Shown: positions 43,417 through 52,637 of the stretch, one piece after another
How the letters are laid out: each line of letters opens with the position of its first letter
Position numbering within the stretch: the stretch's first letter is position 1
Assembly (NCBI GenBank): GCA_963204745.1
Contig: CAUJHF010000067.1
Span: forward strand, 62,001 to 126,000
Source of the DNA: Pseudomonadota bacterium
Lineage (GTDB): Bacteria; Pseudomonadota; Gammaproteobacteria; Steroidobacterales; GCA-2729495
DNA: 64,000 nt
Direction of reading: 5' to 3'
Notes under the pieces: model-generated
What the model was told of the DNA's origin: nothing
Databases searched by the model: none
What the model saw: only the letters and a program-made list of their open reading frames with translations
Translations under genes and position numbers: made by a program

Positions 43417-45591
43417 TCAGGTACAGGTGCGACTCAGTTTCTTTACGACTTTCATGCGCCGTATGCTGCGGATGACCTGGGCCAGCTGCTTGCGGTCGCG
43501 GACCAGGATCGAAAACAGCATAGCCGCCGAATCATCGTGGCGCTCGTCTATCGACACCTGCTCGATGTTCGAGCCTGCATCCGCGATACGGCTGGCAACT
43601 TCGGCGAGTACACCGGGCCGGTTGTCCACATCGATGCGTATCTCCGCAGAGAACTCCCGGTCTATGCCGGCCTGCCAGCTTACCGTGATCCACTTGTTCG
43701 GCTGCTTGCGGTATTCGCTGAGATTGCCGCAGACGTTGCGGTGTATCACCACGCCGCGGCCGGCGCTCAGATAGCCCATGATCGGGTCGCCCGGGATCGG
43801 GTGACAGCAGCGCGCATATGACACCACCAGCCCTTCGGTGCCGGCAATCGCAATCGGAGTCGGTGCTGAAGCCGGCTCTGAAGTCGCCCCGGCAGCGCTG
43901 CCCGCGACTGCGGCGGGTTGCAGGATGGTCTTGGCGACCAGCGGTGCCAGGCGCTCACCCAGTCCGAGTTGCCTGAACAGTTCGTCAGCGCTCTTCAGCT
44001 TGAGTTCGGTCAGCAGCGCCTGCATCCGCTCATTGCTGATTTTCCGCAAGGGCGTCCCGGCGTCACGCATGGCCTGATCGAGCAGGCGGCGACCCAGATC
44101 CTGGGCTTCGTTCTGGCGCAGGTTCTTCAGATACTGGCGCACGGCCGCACGCGCTTTGGCGGTGACCACAAAATTGACCCAGCTCGGATTCGGTCGGGCT
44201 GTCTTGGCCGTGATGATCTCGACGGTCTGGCCATTCTCGATCTGGGTGCGCAAAGGTACCAGTCGCCGGTCGATCTTGGCGGCGACGCACCGGTTGCCTA
44301 CGTCCGTGTGCACCGCATAGGCAAAATCCACACAGGTTGCGCCGCGCGGCAGACGCATGATTTCGCCTTTGGGCGTGAAGATGTAGACGGCATCAGGAAA
44401 CAGGTCGACCTTGACGTGTTCCATGAATTCCTCGGAGTTGGCCGAAGACTGCATTTCGTTGATGCTGGCCAGCCACTCGCGGGCACGTGCCTGCGGCGGT
44501 GGTACTTCCTGGTCGGTTTCCTTGTAATGCCAGTGGGCCGCGACACCGGTTTCGGCAACGCGCGCCATCTCGGTGGTACGTATCTGTACCTCGATCGGCG
44601 TACCGCCAGGGCCGAACAGGCTGGTGTGCAGGGACTGATAACCGTTGATGCGCGGAATCGCGATGTAATCCTTGAACCGCCCGGGCATCGGCTTGTAGAT
44701 CTGGTGCACAACGCCCAGCACGCGGTAGCACTCATCCACTGAATCGACGATGACGCGAAAGCCGAAGACATCCGCGATGTCGGCCATCGAGCGCTTCTTG
44801 GTCTCCATCTTCCGGTAGATGCTGTAGAGATGCTTTTTGCGCCCGGTCACGGTCGCGTTCAGACCCGCCTCGCGCAGCGCCCGATTGAGCTTCTCGGAAA
44901 TATTCTTGACGAACTGGCGCTGGTTGCCCTCGCCCCGGCGTACTGCCTTGTCGAGCACCCGGTACCGGAACGGGTGCGCATAACGGAAGCCGAGATCCTC
45001 CAGCTCCGTCTTGAGCGAGTTCATGCCGAGGCGGTTGGCAATCGGCGCATAGATTTCCAGGGTTTCGCGGGCGACACGGCTCTGCTTCTCCGGCGGCACC
45101 GAGTCCAGGGTCTGCATGTTATGCAGGCGGTCAGCGAGCTTGAGCAGGATTACCCGGATGTCCTGCACCATCGCGAGCATCATCTTGCGGAAGCTCTCGA
45201 CCTGCATTTCGCTGCGGCTGTTGAAGTTCAGCTTCTCGAGTTTGCTGACGCCATCAACCAGCGAGGCGATCTCGGCGCCGAACTTCTGGGCGATTTCATC
45301 TTTGGCTGTCGGCGTGTCTTCGATTACATCGTGCAGAAGCGCGGCAGCAATGCTCGGGTAGTCCAGATGGAGGTCGGCGAGGATGCCGGCTACAGCGAGC
45401 GGATGCGTAATGTAAGCATCGCCGGAGTGTCGCTTCTGCCCTTCATGGCGGCTGGCGCTGAAGGCGTGTGCTTCGGTGATCAGCTTCAGCTGCTGGCGTG
45501 TCAGGTAGGAAGTCTTGGCCAGCAGCCCGGCCAGCCCGCTGGTGCGACGCGTCAGCGGCAAATGATTGAGAATGGTGGCAGCGTAGTCCAT
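43417..45591 (-). CDS. spoT: RelA/SpoT family (p)ppGpp synthetase/hydrolase (bifunctional)
   Basis: HxxxAR/HD hydrolase (AAALLHDVIEDT), synthetase, TGS and ACT domains; adjacent rpoZ-gmk. Confidence 0.97.
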   Translation of the reverse strand: MDYAATILNHLPLTRRTSGLAGLLAKTSYLTRQQLKLITEAHAFSASRHEGQKRHSGDAYITHPLAVAGILADLHLDYPSIAAALLHDVIEDTPTAKDEIAQKFGAEIASLVDGVSKLEKLNFNSRSEMQVESFRKMMLAMVQDIRVILLKLADRLHNMQTLDSVPPEKQSRVARETLEIYAPIANRLGMNSLKTELEDLGFRYAHPFRYRVLDKAVRRGEGNQRQFVKNISEKLNRALREAGLNATVTGRKKHLYSIYRKMETKKRSMADIADVFGFRVIVDSVDECYRVLGVVHQIYKPMPGRFKDYIAIPRINGYQSLHTSLFGPGGTPIEVQIRTTEMARVAETGVAAHWHYKETDQEVPPPQARAREWLASINEMQSSANSEEFMEHVKVDLFPDAVYIFTPKGEIMRLPRGATCVDFAYAVHTDVGNRCVAAKIDRRLVPLRTQIENGQTVEIITAKTARPNPSWVNFVVTAKARAAVRQYLKNLRQNEAQDLGRRLLDQAMRDAGTPLRKISNERMQALLTELKLKSADELFRQLGLGERLAPLVAKTILQPAAVAGSAAGATSEPASAPTPIAIAGTEGLVVSYARCCHPIPGDPIMGYLSAGRGVVIHRNVCGNLSEYRKQPNKWITVSWQAGIDREFSAEIRIDVDNRPGVLAEVASRIADAGSNIEQVSIDERHDDSAAMLFSILVRDRKQLAQVIRSIRRMKVVKKLSRTCT

Positions 45592-45659
45592 GGCAGGGAT
45601 TCTAGCGCCCTCCCTGCCGGCCGGCGTGGCCTCAACGGCAATTCCTGAAAATCACCGCA

Positions 45660-45959
45660 TCAGTCCGGCATATCATCATCCAGCTGGTCCAGCCGCAGCG
45701 GAACTTCGGCCAGCGCCATCTCGGCCTGCTCGATTGCCATACGGTCTTCCGGCGTCTGGTCTGCTTCGGCGAGCAGATCCCGGGTTATGAGGCCTTCAGC
45801 GATTTCGCGCAGCGCGATGACGGTGGGTTTGTCGTTCTCCCGCTCGACCAGCGGCTCGGCGCCGTTTGCAATGCGGCGGGCACGCTTGGCAGCGACCAGC
45901 ACCAGCTCAAACAGATTGGATACGTTTTGCAGACTGTCTTCGACGGTAATCCGGGCCAT
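45660..45959 (-). CDS. rpoZ: DNA-directed RNA polymerase subunit omega
   Basis: [30 protein letters not shown]. Confidence 0.97.
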   Translation of the reverse strand: MARITVEDSLQNVSNLFELVLVAAKRARRIANGAEPLVERENDKPTVIALREIAEGLITRDLLAEADQTPEDRMAIEQAEMALAEVPLRLDQLDDDMPD

Positions 45960-46069
45960 TGCGTATTCCTGGTTTGCGATGCGGGTAGCGGGAGCGGGAC
46001 TCTAGCCGCCGCGCCAGCTGTGCTGCAATCACTTATGCCAAGTTGGTCTAAGTGCGTCGCCGAGATGGC

Positions 46070-46726
46070 TCAGCCGGCAATGATTGCCTTCACCGCCGCG
46101 GCGTGCTCGGCTGACGCCGCCGACAGATGTTGTCCACGGCCCTGAATAATGGCGCCGAGGTCATCGCAAGCCTGGCGCTGGTCGCTGTTGATCACGACGT
46201 ACTCAAACTCGTGCCAGTGCGCCATATCGTCGAAGGCCTGGCTGAGGCGCTGCCGGATCACGTCTTCAGAATCTGTTGCCCGGCTGCGCAAGCGGCGTTC
46301 GAGTTCGGTTGCGCTGGGCGGCATGATGAAGATCGAACAGCAGTGCGGCGCATTCTTCCGGATCTGCCGCGCGCCCTGCCAGTCAATCTCGAGCAGCACG
46401 TTCCGCCCCTGGGCGAGTATCGCATCGACCTGCGTGCGGCTGGTGCCATAGAGGTTGCCGAACACGCGGGCATGTTCCAGAAACTCGCCGGCCGCGACCA
46501 TCGCTTCAAAGCGTGCCTCGTCCACGAAGAAATAATCGCGTTCTGGCACTTCACCCGGCCGTGGTTTGCGCGTGGTGAAAGACACGGAGAAGCGGAGATC
46601 CGGATCGCGCGCCATCAACGCCTTGACCAGCGTGGTCTTCCCGGCGCCGGAGGGTGCCGAGAGCACGAACAGCGTGCCGGTCATCGGCCGGCTGCTCTCC
46701 GTTTGCGGCAAATCCGGGACAGACAT
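46070..46726 (-). CDS. gmk: Guanylate kinase
   Basis: LFVLSAPSGAGKTTLVKAL, FSVSFTTRKPRPGEVPERDYFFV. Confidence 0.97.
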   Translation of the reverse strand: MSVPDLPQTESSRPMTGTLFVLSAPSGAGKTTLVKALMARDPDLRFSVSFTTRKPRPGEVPERDYFFVDEARFEAMVAAGEFLEHARVFGNLYGTSRTQVDAILAQGRNVLLEIDWQGARQIRKNAPHCCSIFIMPPSATELERRLRSRATDSEDVIRQRLSQAFDDMAHWHEFEYVVINSDQRQACDDLGAIIQGRGQHLSAASAEHAAAVKAIIAG

Positions 46727-46731
46727 CAGCC

Positions 46732-47598
46732 TTACTCGACGTTCTGAACCTGTTCGCGAATCTGCTCGATCAGTACCTTGATGTCTACGGCCTGCCTGGT
46801 CGTATCTGCGTCGGCAGACTTGGAGGCCAAGGTATTGGCCTCACGGTTGAATTCCTGTACCAGGAAGTCGAGTCGCCGCCCGACCGGTATGCCGGAGCGC
46901 AGATTGCCGCGGAACTCCGCGATATGGGCGGTAAGTCTGTCCAGTTCTTCGCTGACATCGAGCTTTTGCGCGAGCAGGGCGATCTCCTGTTCCAGGCGCT
47001 CGCGGTCGGCCGGGATTCCCAGCGCCTCGATCCGTTCGGCCAGCCGTTCACGGATACGTGCCAGCACGACGGGCAGTCGAGCGACGACAGCTGCCACACC
47101 ACTTTCGATGTCAGCCAGCCGTCTTTCGAACATTTCCTCGATGCGCGCGCCTTCCCGCCCGCGGGCATCGTCGAGGTCGGTCAACGCTGCGTCAAAGCCG
47201 GCGACGGCCATCGGCAACAGGGCGGAAAGATCCTGTTCTTCCTGCTCCAGGATCCCGGGCCAGCGCAACAGTTCGAGCGGGTTCAGCGCAGCTGTATTCC
47301 GGATCTCATCGGCCAGGGCACGCGCGTGGCCGATGATCTGCCGTGCCAGCGCGAGGTTGAGTTGACTGGCCGCCAGCTGCCCCTGGGGATTGCGCAGACT
47401 GAGGCTGGCTTCGATGCGGCCGCGTCCCAGCCGCGCAGCCGCCAGCTGCCGCACTTCATTCTCGATGGGCCTGAACAGCTCAGGCAGCCTGAGCTGGACT
47501 TCGAGGTAGCGGTTATTTACCGAGCGCAGTTCCCAGAGCAGAACACCCTGCGGGGTAGCGGTATCGGACTGTGCGAAACCCGTCATGCTGCGGATCAA
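46732..47598 (-). CDS. yicC: YicC family endoribonuclease-like protein (TTG start)
   Basis: IRSMTGFAQSDT..., LRSVNNRYLEVQLRLPE, C-terminal REANTLASKSADADTTRQAVDIKVLIEQIREQVQNVE. Confidence 0.94.
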   Translation of the reverse strand: MIRSMTGFAQSDTATPQGVLLWELRSVNNRYLEVQLRLPELFRPIENEVRQLAAARLGRGRIEASLSLRNPQGQLAASQLNLALARQIIGHARALADEIRNTAALNPLELLRWPGILEQEEQDLSALLPMAVAGFDAALTDLDDARGREGARIEEMFERRLADIESGVAAVVARLPVVLARIRERLAERIEALGIPADRERLEQEIALLAQKLDVSEELDRLTAHIAEFRGNLRSGIPVGRRLDFLVQEFNREANTLASKSADADTTRQAVDIKVLIEQIREQVQNVE

Positions 47599-47778
47599 GT
47601 GCTGTACTCCGGCTGAAAGTGCCTGGCCCAGTATATGGGCTATGGCTGTACCTCTGCTTTATGGCAAAGATTGTGTGCATCGCTGTGGGGTGGCGCTTAG
47701 ACTGTCCTGCGCGGCGGTACATTGTAGTTCCGCACCCCAGTTTTTTTATACACATGGGCTTTCCCGGGTGAGGTCGCC

Positions 47779-48519
47779 TTGCGAGTCGAGTATGCAGATC
47801 TGAGCCTTATCGGTAATCGGGAAGAAAATCAGGACCGGGTCCTGGTTATCGCAGGAGAGAAGTCGGTATTGCTCATCGCCATTGACGGCATGGGTGGCCA
47901 CTCCGACGGGGCCGGCGCAGCAAAGCTCGCCGCCGAAACCATCCGGGATGCCTTCGGCCGTATCCAGCATCCGGTGTTTGATCCGATCGGCTTTCTGCAT
48001 CTGGCCATCGGGCGGGCGCATGCCAATCTCGTGTTGCTGGGCGCGAGCTTGTCCATGGAGGCGCGTCCGCGTGCTACCTGTGCACTTTGCCTCGTGCAGG
48101 ATGGCGCCGCATTTTTTGCCCACGTCGGTGACAGTCGCGTCTATCACCTCCGCGAGGGCAAGATTCTCGAGCGTACCCGGGATCACAGTCATGTGGAGCT
48201 CCTGCTCCAGGACGGTGTCATCACCGAAGCCGACATCGCGGCACATCCGATGCGCAACTACGTGGAGTGCTGTCTGGGCGGCGATACCTGGTTGCCGGGC
48301 ATGACGATTACGCGCCAGAAGCGCCTTGACCGTGGCGATATTCTGCTCGCCTGTTCCGACGGGCTGTGGTCGGGTCTCGGCGATGAGCGGCTGGCCAGCC
48401 TGGGTACGGATGGCGAGGCGCTTGCTGCCGGTCTGCGCCGCATCGGCGAGCAGTCGGTGCGCATCAGCAGCCCGCACAGCGACAACACATCCGCGGTTGC
48501 GCTCCGCATTCTGGAATGA
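47779..48519 (+). CDS. PP2C-family Ser/Thr protein phosphatase (probable TTG start)
   Basis: [51 protein letters not shown]. Confidence 0.9.
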   Translation: MRVEYADLSLIGNREENQDRVLVIAGEKSVLLIAIDGMGGHSDGAGAAKLAAETIRDAFGRIQHPVFDPIGFLHLAIGRAHANLVLLGASLSMEARPRATCALCLVQDGAAFFAHVGDSRVYHLREGKILERTRDHSHVELLLQDGVITEADIAAHPMRNYVECCLGGDTWLPGMTITRQKRLDRGDILLACSDGLWSGLGDERLASLGTDGEALAAGLRRIGEQSVRISSPHSDNTSAVALRILE

Positions 48520-48556
48520 GCTGACGCCCGCAAGCGGCACACGAGGACTGGATCAG

Positions 48557-49336
48557 ATGTCTGAGACTGATATTTCGCCGCGGCCGAGTCGCCGCCTGGT
48601 TGCCGAAATGCGCCCTGTGAACTTCAGCACCGGCTTTACCCGCTACGCTGAGGGTTCCGTGCTGGCGAGCTTCGGCGAAACGCGCGTGCTCTGTACAGCC
48701 AGCGTCGAAACCGGTGTACCGGCCTTTCTGCGCAATTCGGGGCGCGGCTGGATTACTGCCGAATACGGCATGCTGCCGCGGTCGACACACAGCCGCATGC
48801 GTCGTGAATCGGCACAGGGCAAGCAGAGCGGCAGAACCCTCGAAATCCAGCGCCTTATCGGCCGCTCACTGCGTGCGGCAGCCAATCTCGAAGCGCTCGG
48901 CGAGCGGACGATCACCCTTGATTGCGATGTCTTGCAGGCCGATGGCGGTACGCGAACCGCGGCCATCTCGGGCAGTTTTCTGGCGCTGTCGATCGCGATC
49001 GAATCGCTGTTGCGCAGTCGCACTATCGCGACAAGTCCGCTGCACGGCCAGGTTGCCGCCGTATCGGTCGGAATCTTCCGCGGCCAGCCGGTTCTGGATC
49101 TCGACTACGCCGAAGATGCCGCTGCTGAAACCGATATGAATGTTGTGATGAATGAAGCCGGAAGTTTCATCGAGGTGCAGGGTACCGCCGAGGGACATGC
49201 TTTCCGGCGCGATGAGCTCAACACGCTGCTCGACCTTGCAGCGACCGGTATCCGCGAGATCATGGCGGCGCAGACGGCGGCGATCGATGAATGGCGTGCC
49301 AGCCGGAAGGCCGGCAACCAGGGCCGGACTGGCTGA
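48557..49336 (+). CDS. rph: Ribonuclease PH
   Basis: [70 protein letters not shown]. Confidence 0.97.
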   Translation: MSETDISPRPSRRLVAEMRPVNFSTGFTRYAEGSVLASFGETRVLCTASVETGVPAFLRNSGRGWITAEYGMLPRSTHSRMRRESAQGKQSGRTLEIQRLIGRSLRAAANLEALGERTITLDCDVLQADGGTRTAAISGSFLALSIAIESLLRSRTIATSPLHGQVAAVSVGIFRGQPVLDLDYAEDAAAETDMNVVMNEAGSFIEVQGTAEGHAFRRDELNTLLDLAATGIREIMAAQTAAIDEWRASRKAGNQGRTG

Positions 49337-49358
49337 CGTCGAGTCCGGCGGACGAGTC

Positions 49359-49961
49359 ATGTCAGCGCCACGCAAGCTGGTACTGGCCAGTGGCAATCCC
49401 GGCAAGATCCGCGAGTTTCAGCAGCTGCTCGGTTCGGGCTGGCGGCTGATCGCGCAATCCGCGCTCGGTGTTCTTCCGATTGCGGAGACGGGCACGAGCT
49501 TCTGCGCAAACGCGTTGCTGAAGGCGCGGCATGCCTCCGCGGTCACGCGGCTGCCAGCTCTCGCCGACGATTCGGGTATTGAGGTCGATGCCCTGAACGG
49601 TGCGCCCGGCGTCTATTCTGCCAGGTACGCTGGTGCCGATGTCCTCGATGCGGCCAACAATGAAAAGCTGCTTGCCGAACTGGCTGGCGTGCCGGCCGCA
49701 CAGCGCACAGCGCGGTATCGCTGCTGCCTGGTTTTCGTGCGCGATGCCGAAGATGAATCACCCTTGTTTGCAGAAGGCGTCTGGGAGGGGAGAATTGCTG
49801 AAAGCTGTCGTGGTACGGAAGGCTTTGGTTACGACCCGGTTTTCATCGATATCGAGAGCGGGAAACACGCCGCCAGCATGGAACCGGCCGAAAAGAACCG
49901 GCGCAGCCATCGCCAGGCGGCGCTGCGGCGGCTGCAGGAGATGCTGTCGAAGCTGGACTGA
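49359..49961 (+). CDS. rdgB: XTP/dITP diphosphatase (RdgB/HAM1)
   Basis: KLVLASGNPGKIREF, LADDSGIEVDALNGAPGVYSARYAG, GFGYDPVF. Confidence 0.97.
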   Translation: MSAPRKLVLASGNPGKIREFQQLLGSGWRLIAQSALGVLPIAETGTSFCANALLKARHASAVTRLPALADDSGIEVDALNGAPGVYSARYAGADVLDAANNEKLLAELAGVPAAQRTARYRCCLVFVRDAEDESPLFAEGVWEGRIAESCRGTEGFGYDPVFIDIESGKHAASMEPAEKNRRSHRQAALRRLQEMLSKLD

Positions 49962-50170
49962 GCCCACTGCCGCGGCAGCTCTTATGCACAAGGCAGTGGC
50001 AGGGGCCGAATATCATGGGGATAGAGTCGTGGTATTAAGTTCAACACCTATCAATGCACGTTAAGTCATTGTTTTAACGCAACTTGTTGTTTTGGCTATT
50101 TCTTCGCCAAAGCGACAGCTTCCCGCTGGTCGCATCAGGCGCAGCCGCATGAAAGCAATGTCTCCACAGA

Positions 50171-50195
50171 GTTATCCACAGCTTTTGTGGATAAC
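50171..50195. promoter_or_regulatory. Inverted pair of perfect DnaA-box consensus sequences
   Basis: GTTATCCACA-GCTTT-TGTGGATAAC; contains TTATCCACA (50172-50180) and its reverse complement TGTGGATAA (50186-50194). Confidence 0.75.
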
Positions 50196-50291
50196 ATCCC
50201 GGCTTGCCATGCAGAGGTCTAATCGCTATTCTTCGGCGCCCTTTGGCCGTACCGGTCTTCGGGTGAATCCCTACCAGCGGTGCCAGCGATC

Positions 50292-50495
50292 ATGAAAGCC
50301 GACATACATCCCGCCTACGCCGAAATCAAAGTAGCCTGCAGCTGCGGCAACGAATTCATTACCCGGTCCACGCTTGGACACGATCTGAGTGTCGAGGTTT
50401 GTTCTGCCTGTCATCCGTTCTATACCGGCAAGCAGAAAATGCTGGATACTGCCGGACGGGTTGACAAGTTCCGCCGCAAATACGCTCGCGCCTGA
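50292..50495 (+). CDS. rpmE: 50S ribosomal protein L31 (zinc-binding form)
   Basis: [29 protein letters not shown]...[32 protein letters not shown]. Confidence 0.97.
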   Translation: MKADIHPAYAEIKVACSCGNEFITRSTLGHDLSVEVCSACHPFYTGKQKMLDTAGRVDKFRRKYARA

Positions 50496-50584
50496 TATCG
50501 GTCTCGCCGTTTTTTTCAGCACGCTCAATCGCTGACATCCCGCGATGACCTGCGCCGGCTCGTGCATGGTCCGGTCTCGTTCCC

Positions 50585-50590
50585 TATAAT
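50585..50590 (+). promoter_or_regulatory. Consensus -10 hexamer TATAAT upstream of gltA
   Basis: TTCCCTATAATGTGG, about 90 bp upstream of the gltA ATG; -35 poorly defined. Confidence 0.5.
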
Positions 50591-50677
50591 GTGGCGCTGT
50601 TTGGTCCCGGTGCTGTCTAGGCGGTACGGCGGCTGAACCTCGTCGTCGCATACAAACCTGGGAGCCGGATAGATCAA

Positions 50678-51985
<1,308 letters not shown>

Positions 51986-51995
51986 ACAGCGCCGC

Positions 51996-52637
51996 TCAGG
52001 CTGAGGTGGTCGATGCCCCCGGCTCCGCCGGCAGCTCCAGCAGCGCTGCCAGTTCGCGGATACTCGCGCGTCGCATCGGATGCCCGTCTACCGGGCTCAG
52101 CGGCGCGTGGCCGCGCAGCCGCACCGGGAACACCGTGCTGCTGAAATCGCAGCCATATGCGCTGAAGCGATAGCCGGGAAACTGTTCCACCTGGTCGTGT
52201 CTGAGCCGATGACGCCGGGCGATGATCCGGTAGCCGAGTCCCAATGATTCCAGGCTTGTACCGACTGCTTCGGTGGTGTCGCTGAACAGATGCAGATCGA
52301 TGCCGGTATGAATCGTGGCGTTGCCACTCAGTACATCGCCCACGAGTCGCGGCCGGTAACTGTCGAGATCGCGCATCAGTTCAAAGGCCGCGTGGCGCAA
52401 TGTCGAGAGCAATTCCGGAAGTGTTTCGCCGTGAAAGATCCGGTTACGCTCGGCAAGTGCGGCCTCTATCTCGGTGTTGTTCGGCAGCTGGGCCCGTCGG
52501 CCCAGCCCGAGGCGCGCCGCAGCCTTGGCCTTGGCGCTGCGAAAATCTAGCAGGCCTTCTTCCTGGATTATCCGCGCCGCTTCAACGGCGAGTGCCAGGC
52601 GCTGATGATCCGGACGGTCACGGTCAGAAGATCTCAT
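51996..52637 (-). CDS. Conserved hypothetical protein with nucleotidyltransferase-like segment
   Basis: PRLVGDVLSGNATIHTGIDLHLFSD resembles the minimal NTase GS..G....DhDhh pattern; 14-nt overlap with the ponA 3' end. Confidence 0.55.
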   Translation of the reverse strand: MRSSDRDRPDHQRLALAVEAARIIQEEGLLDFRSAKAKAAARLGLGRRAQLPNNTEIEAALAERNRIFHGETLPELLSTLRHAAFELMRDLDSYRPRLVGDVLSGNATIHTGIDLHLFSDTTEAVGTSLESLGLGYRIIARRHRLRHDQVEQFPGYRFSAYGCDFSSTVFPVRLRGHAPLSPVDGHPMRRASIRELAALLELPAEPGASTTSA

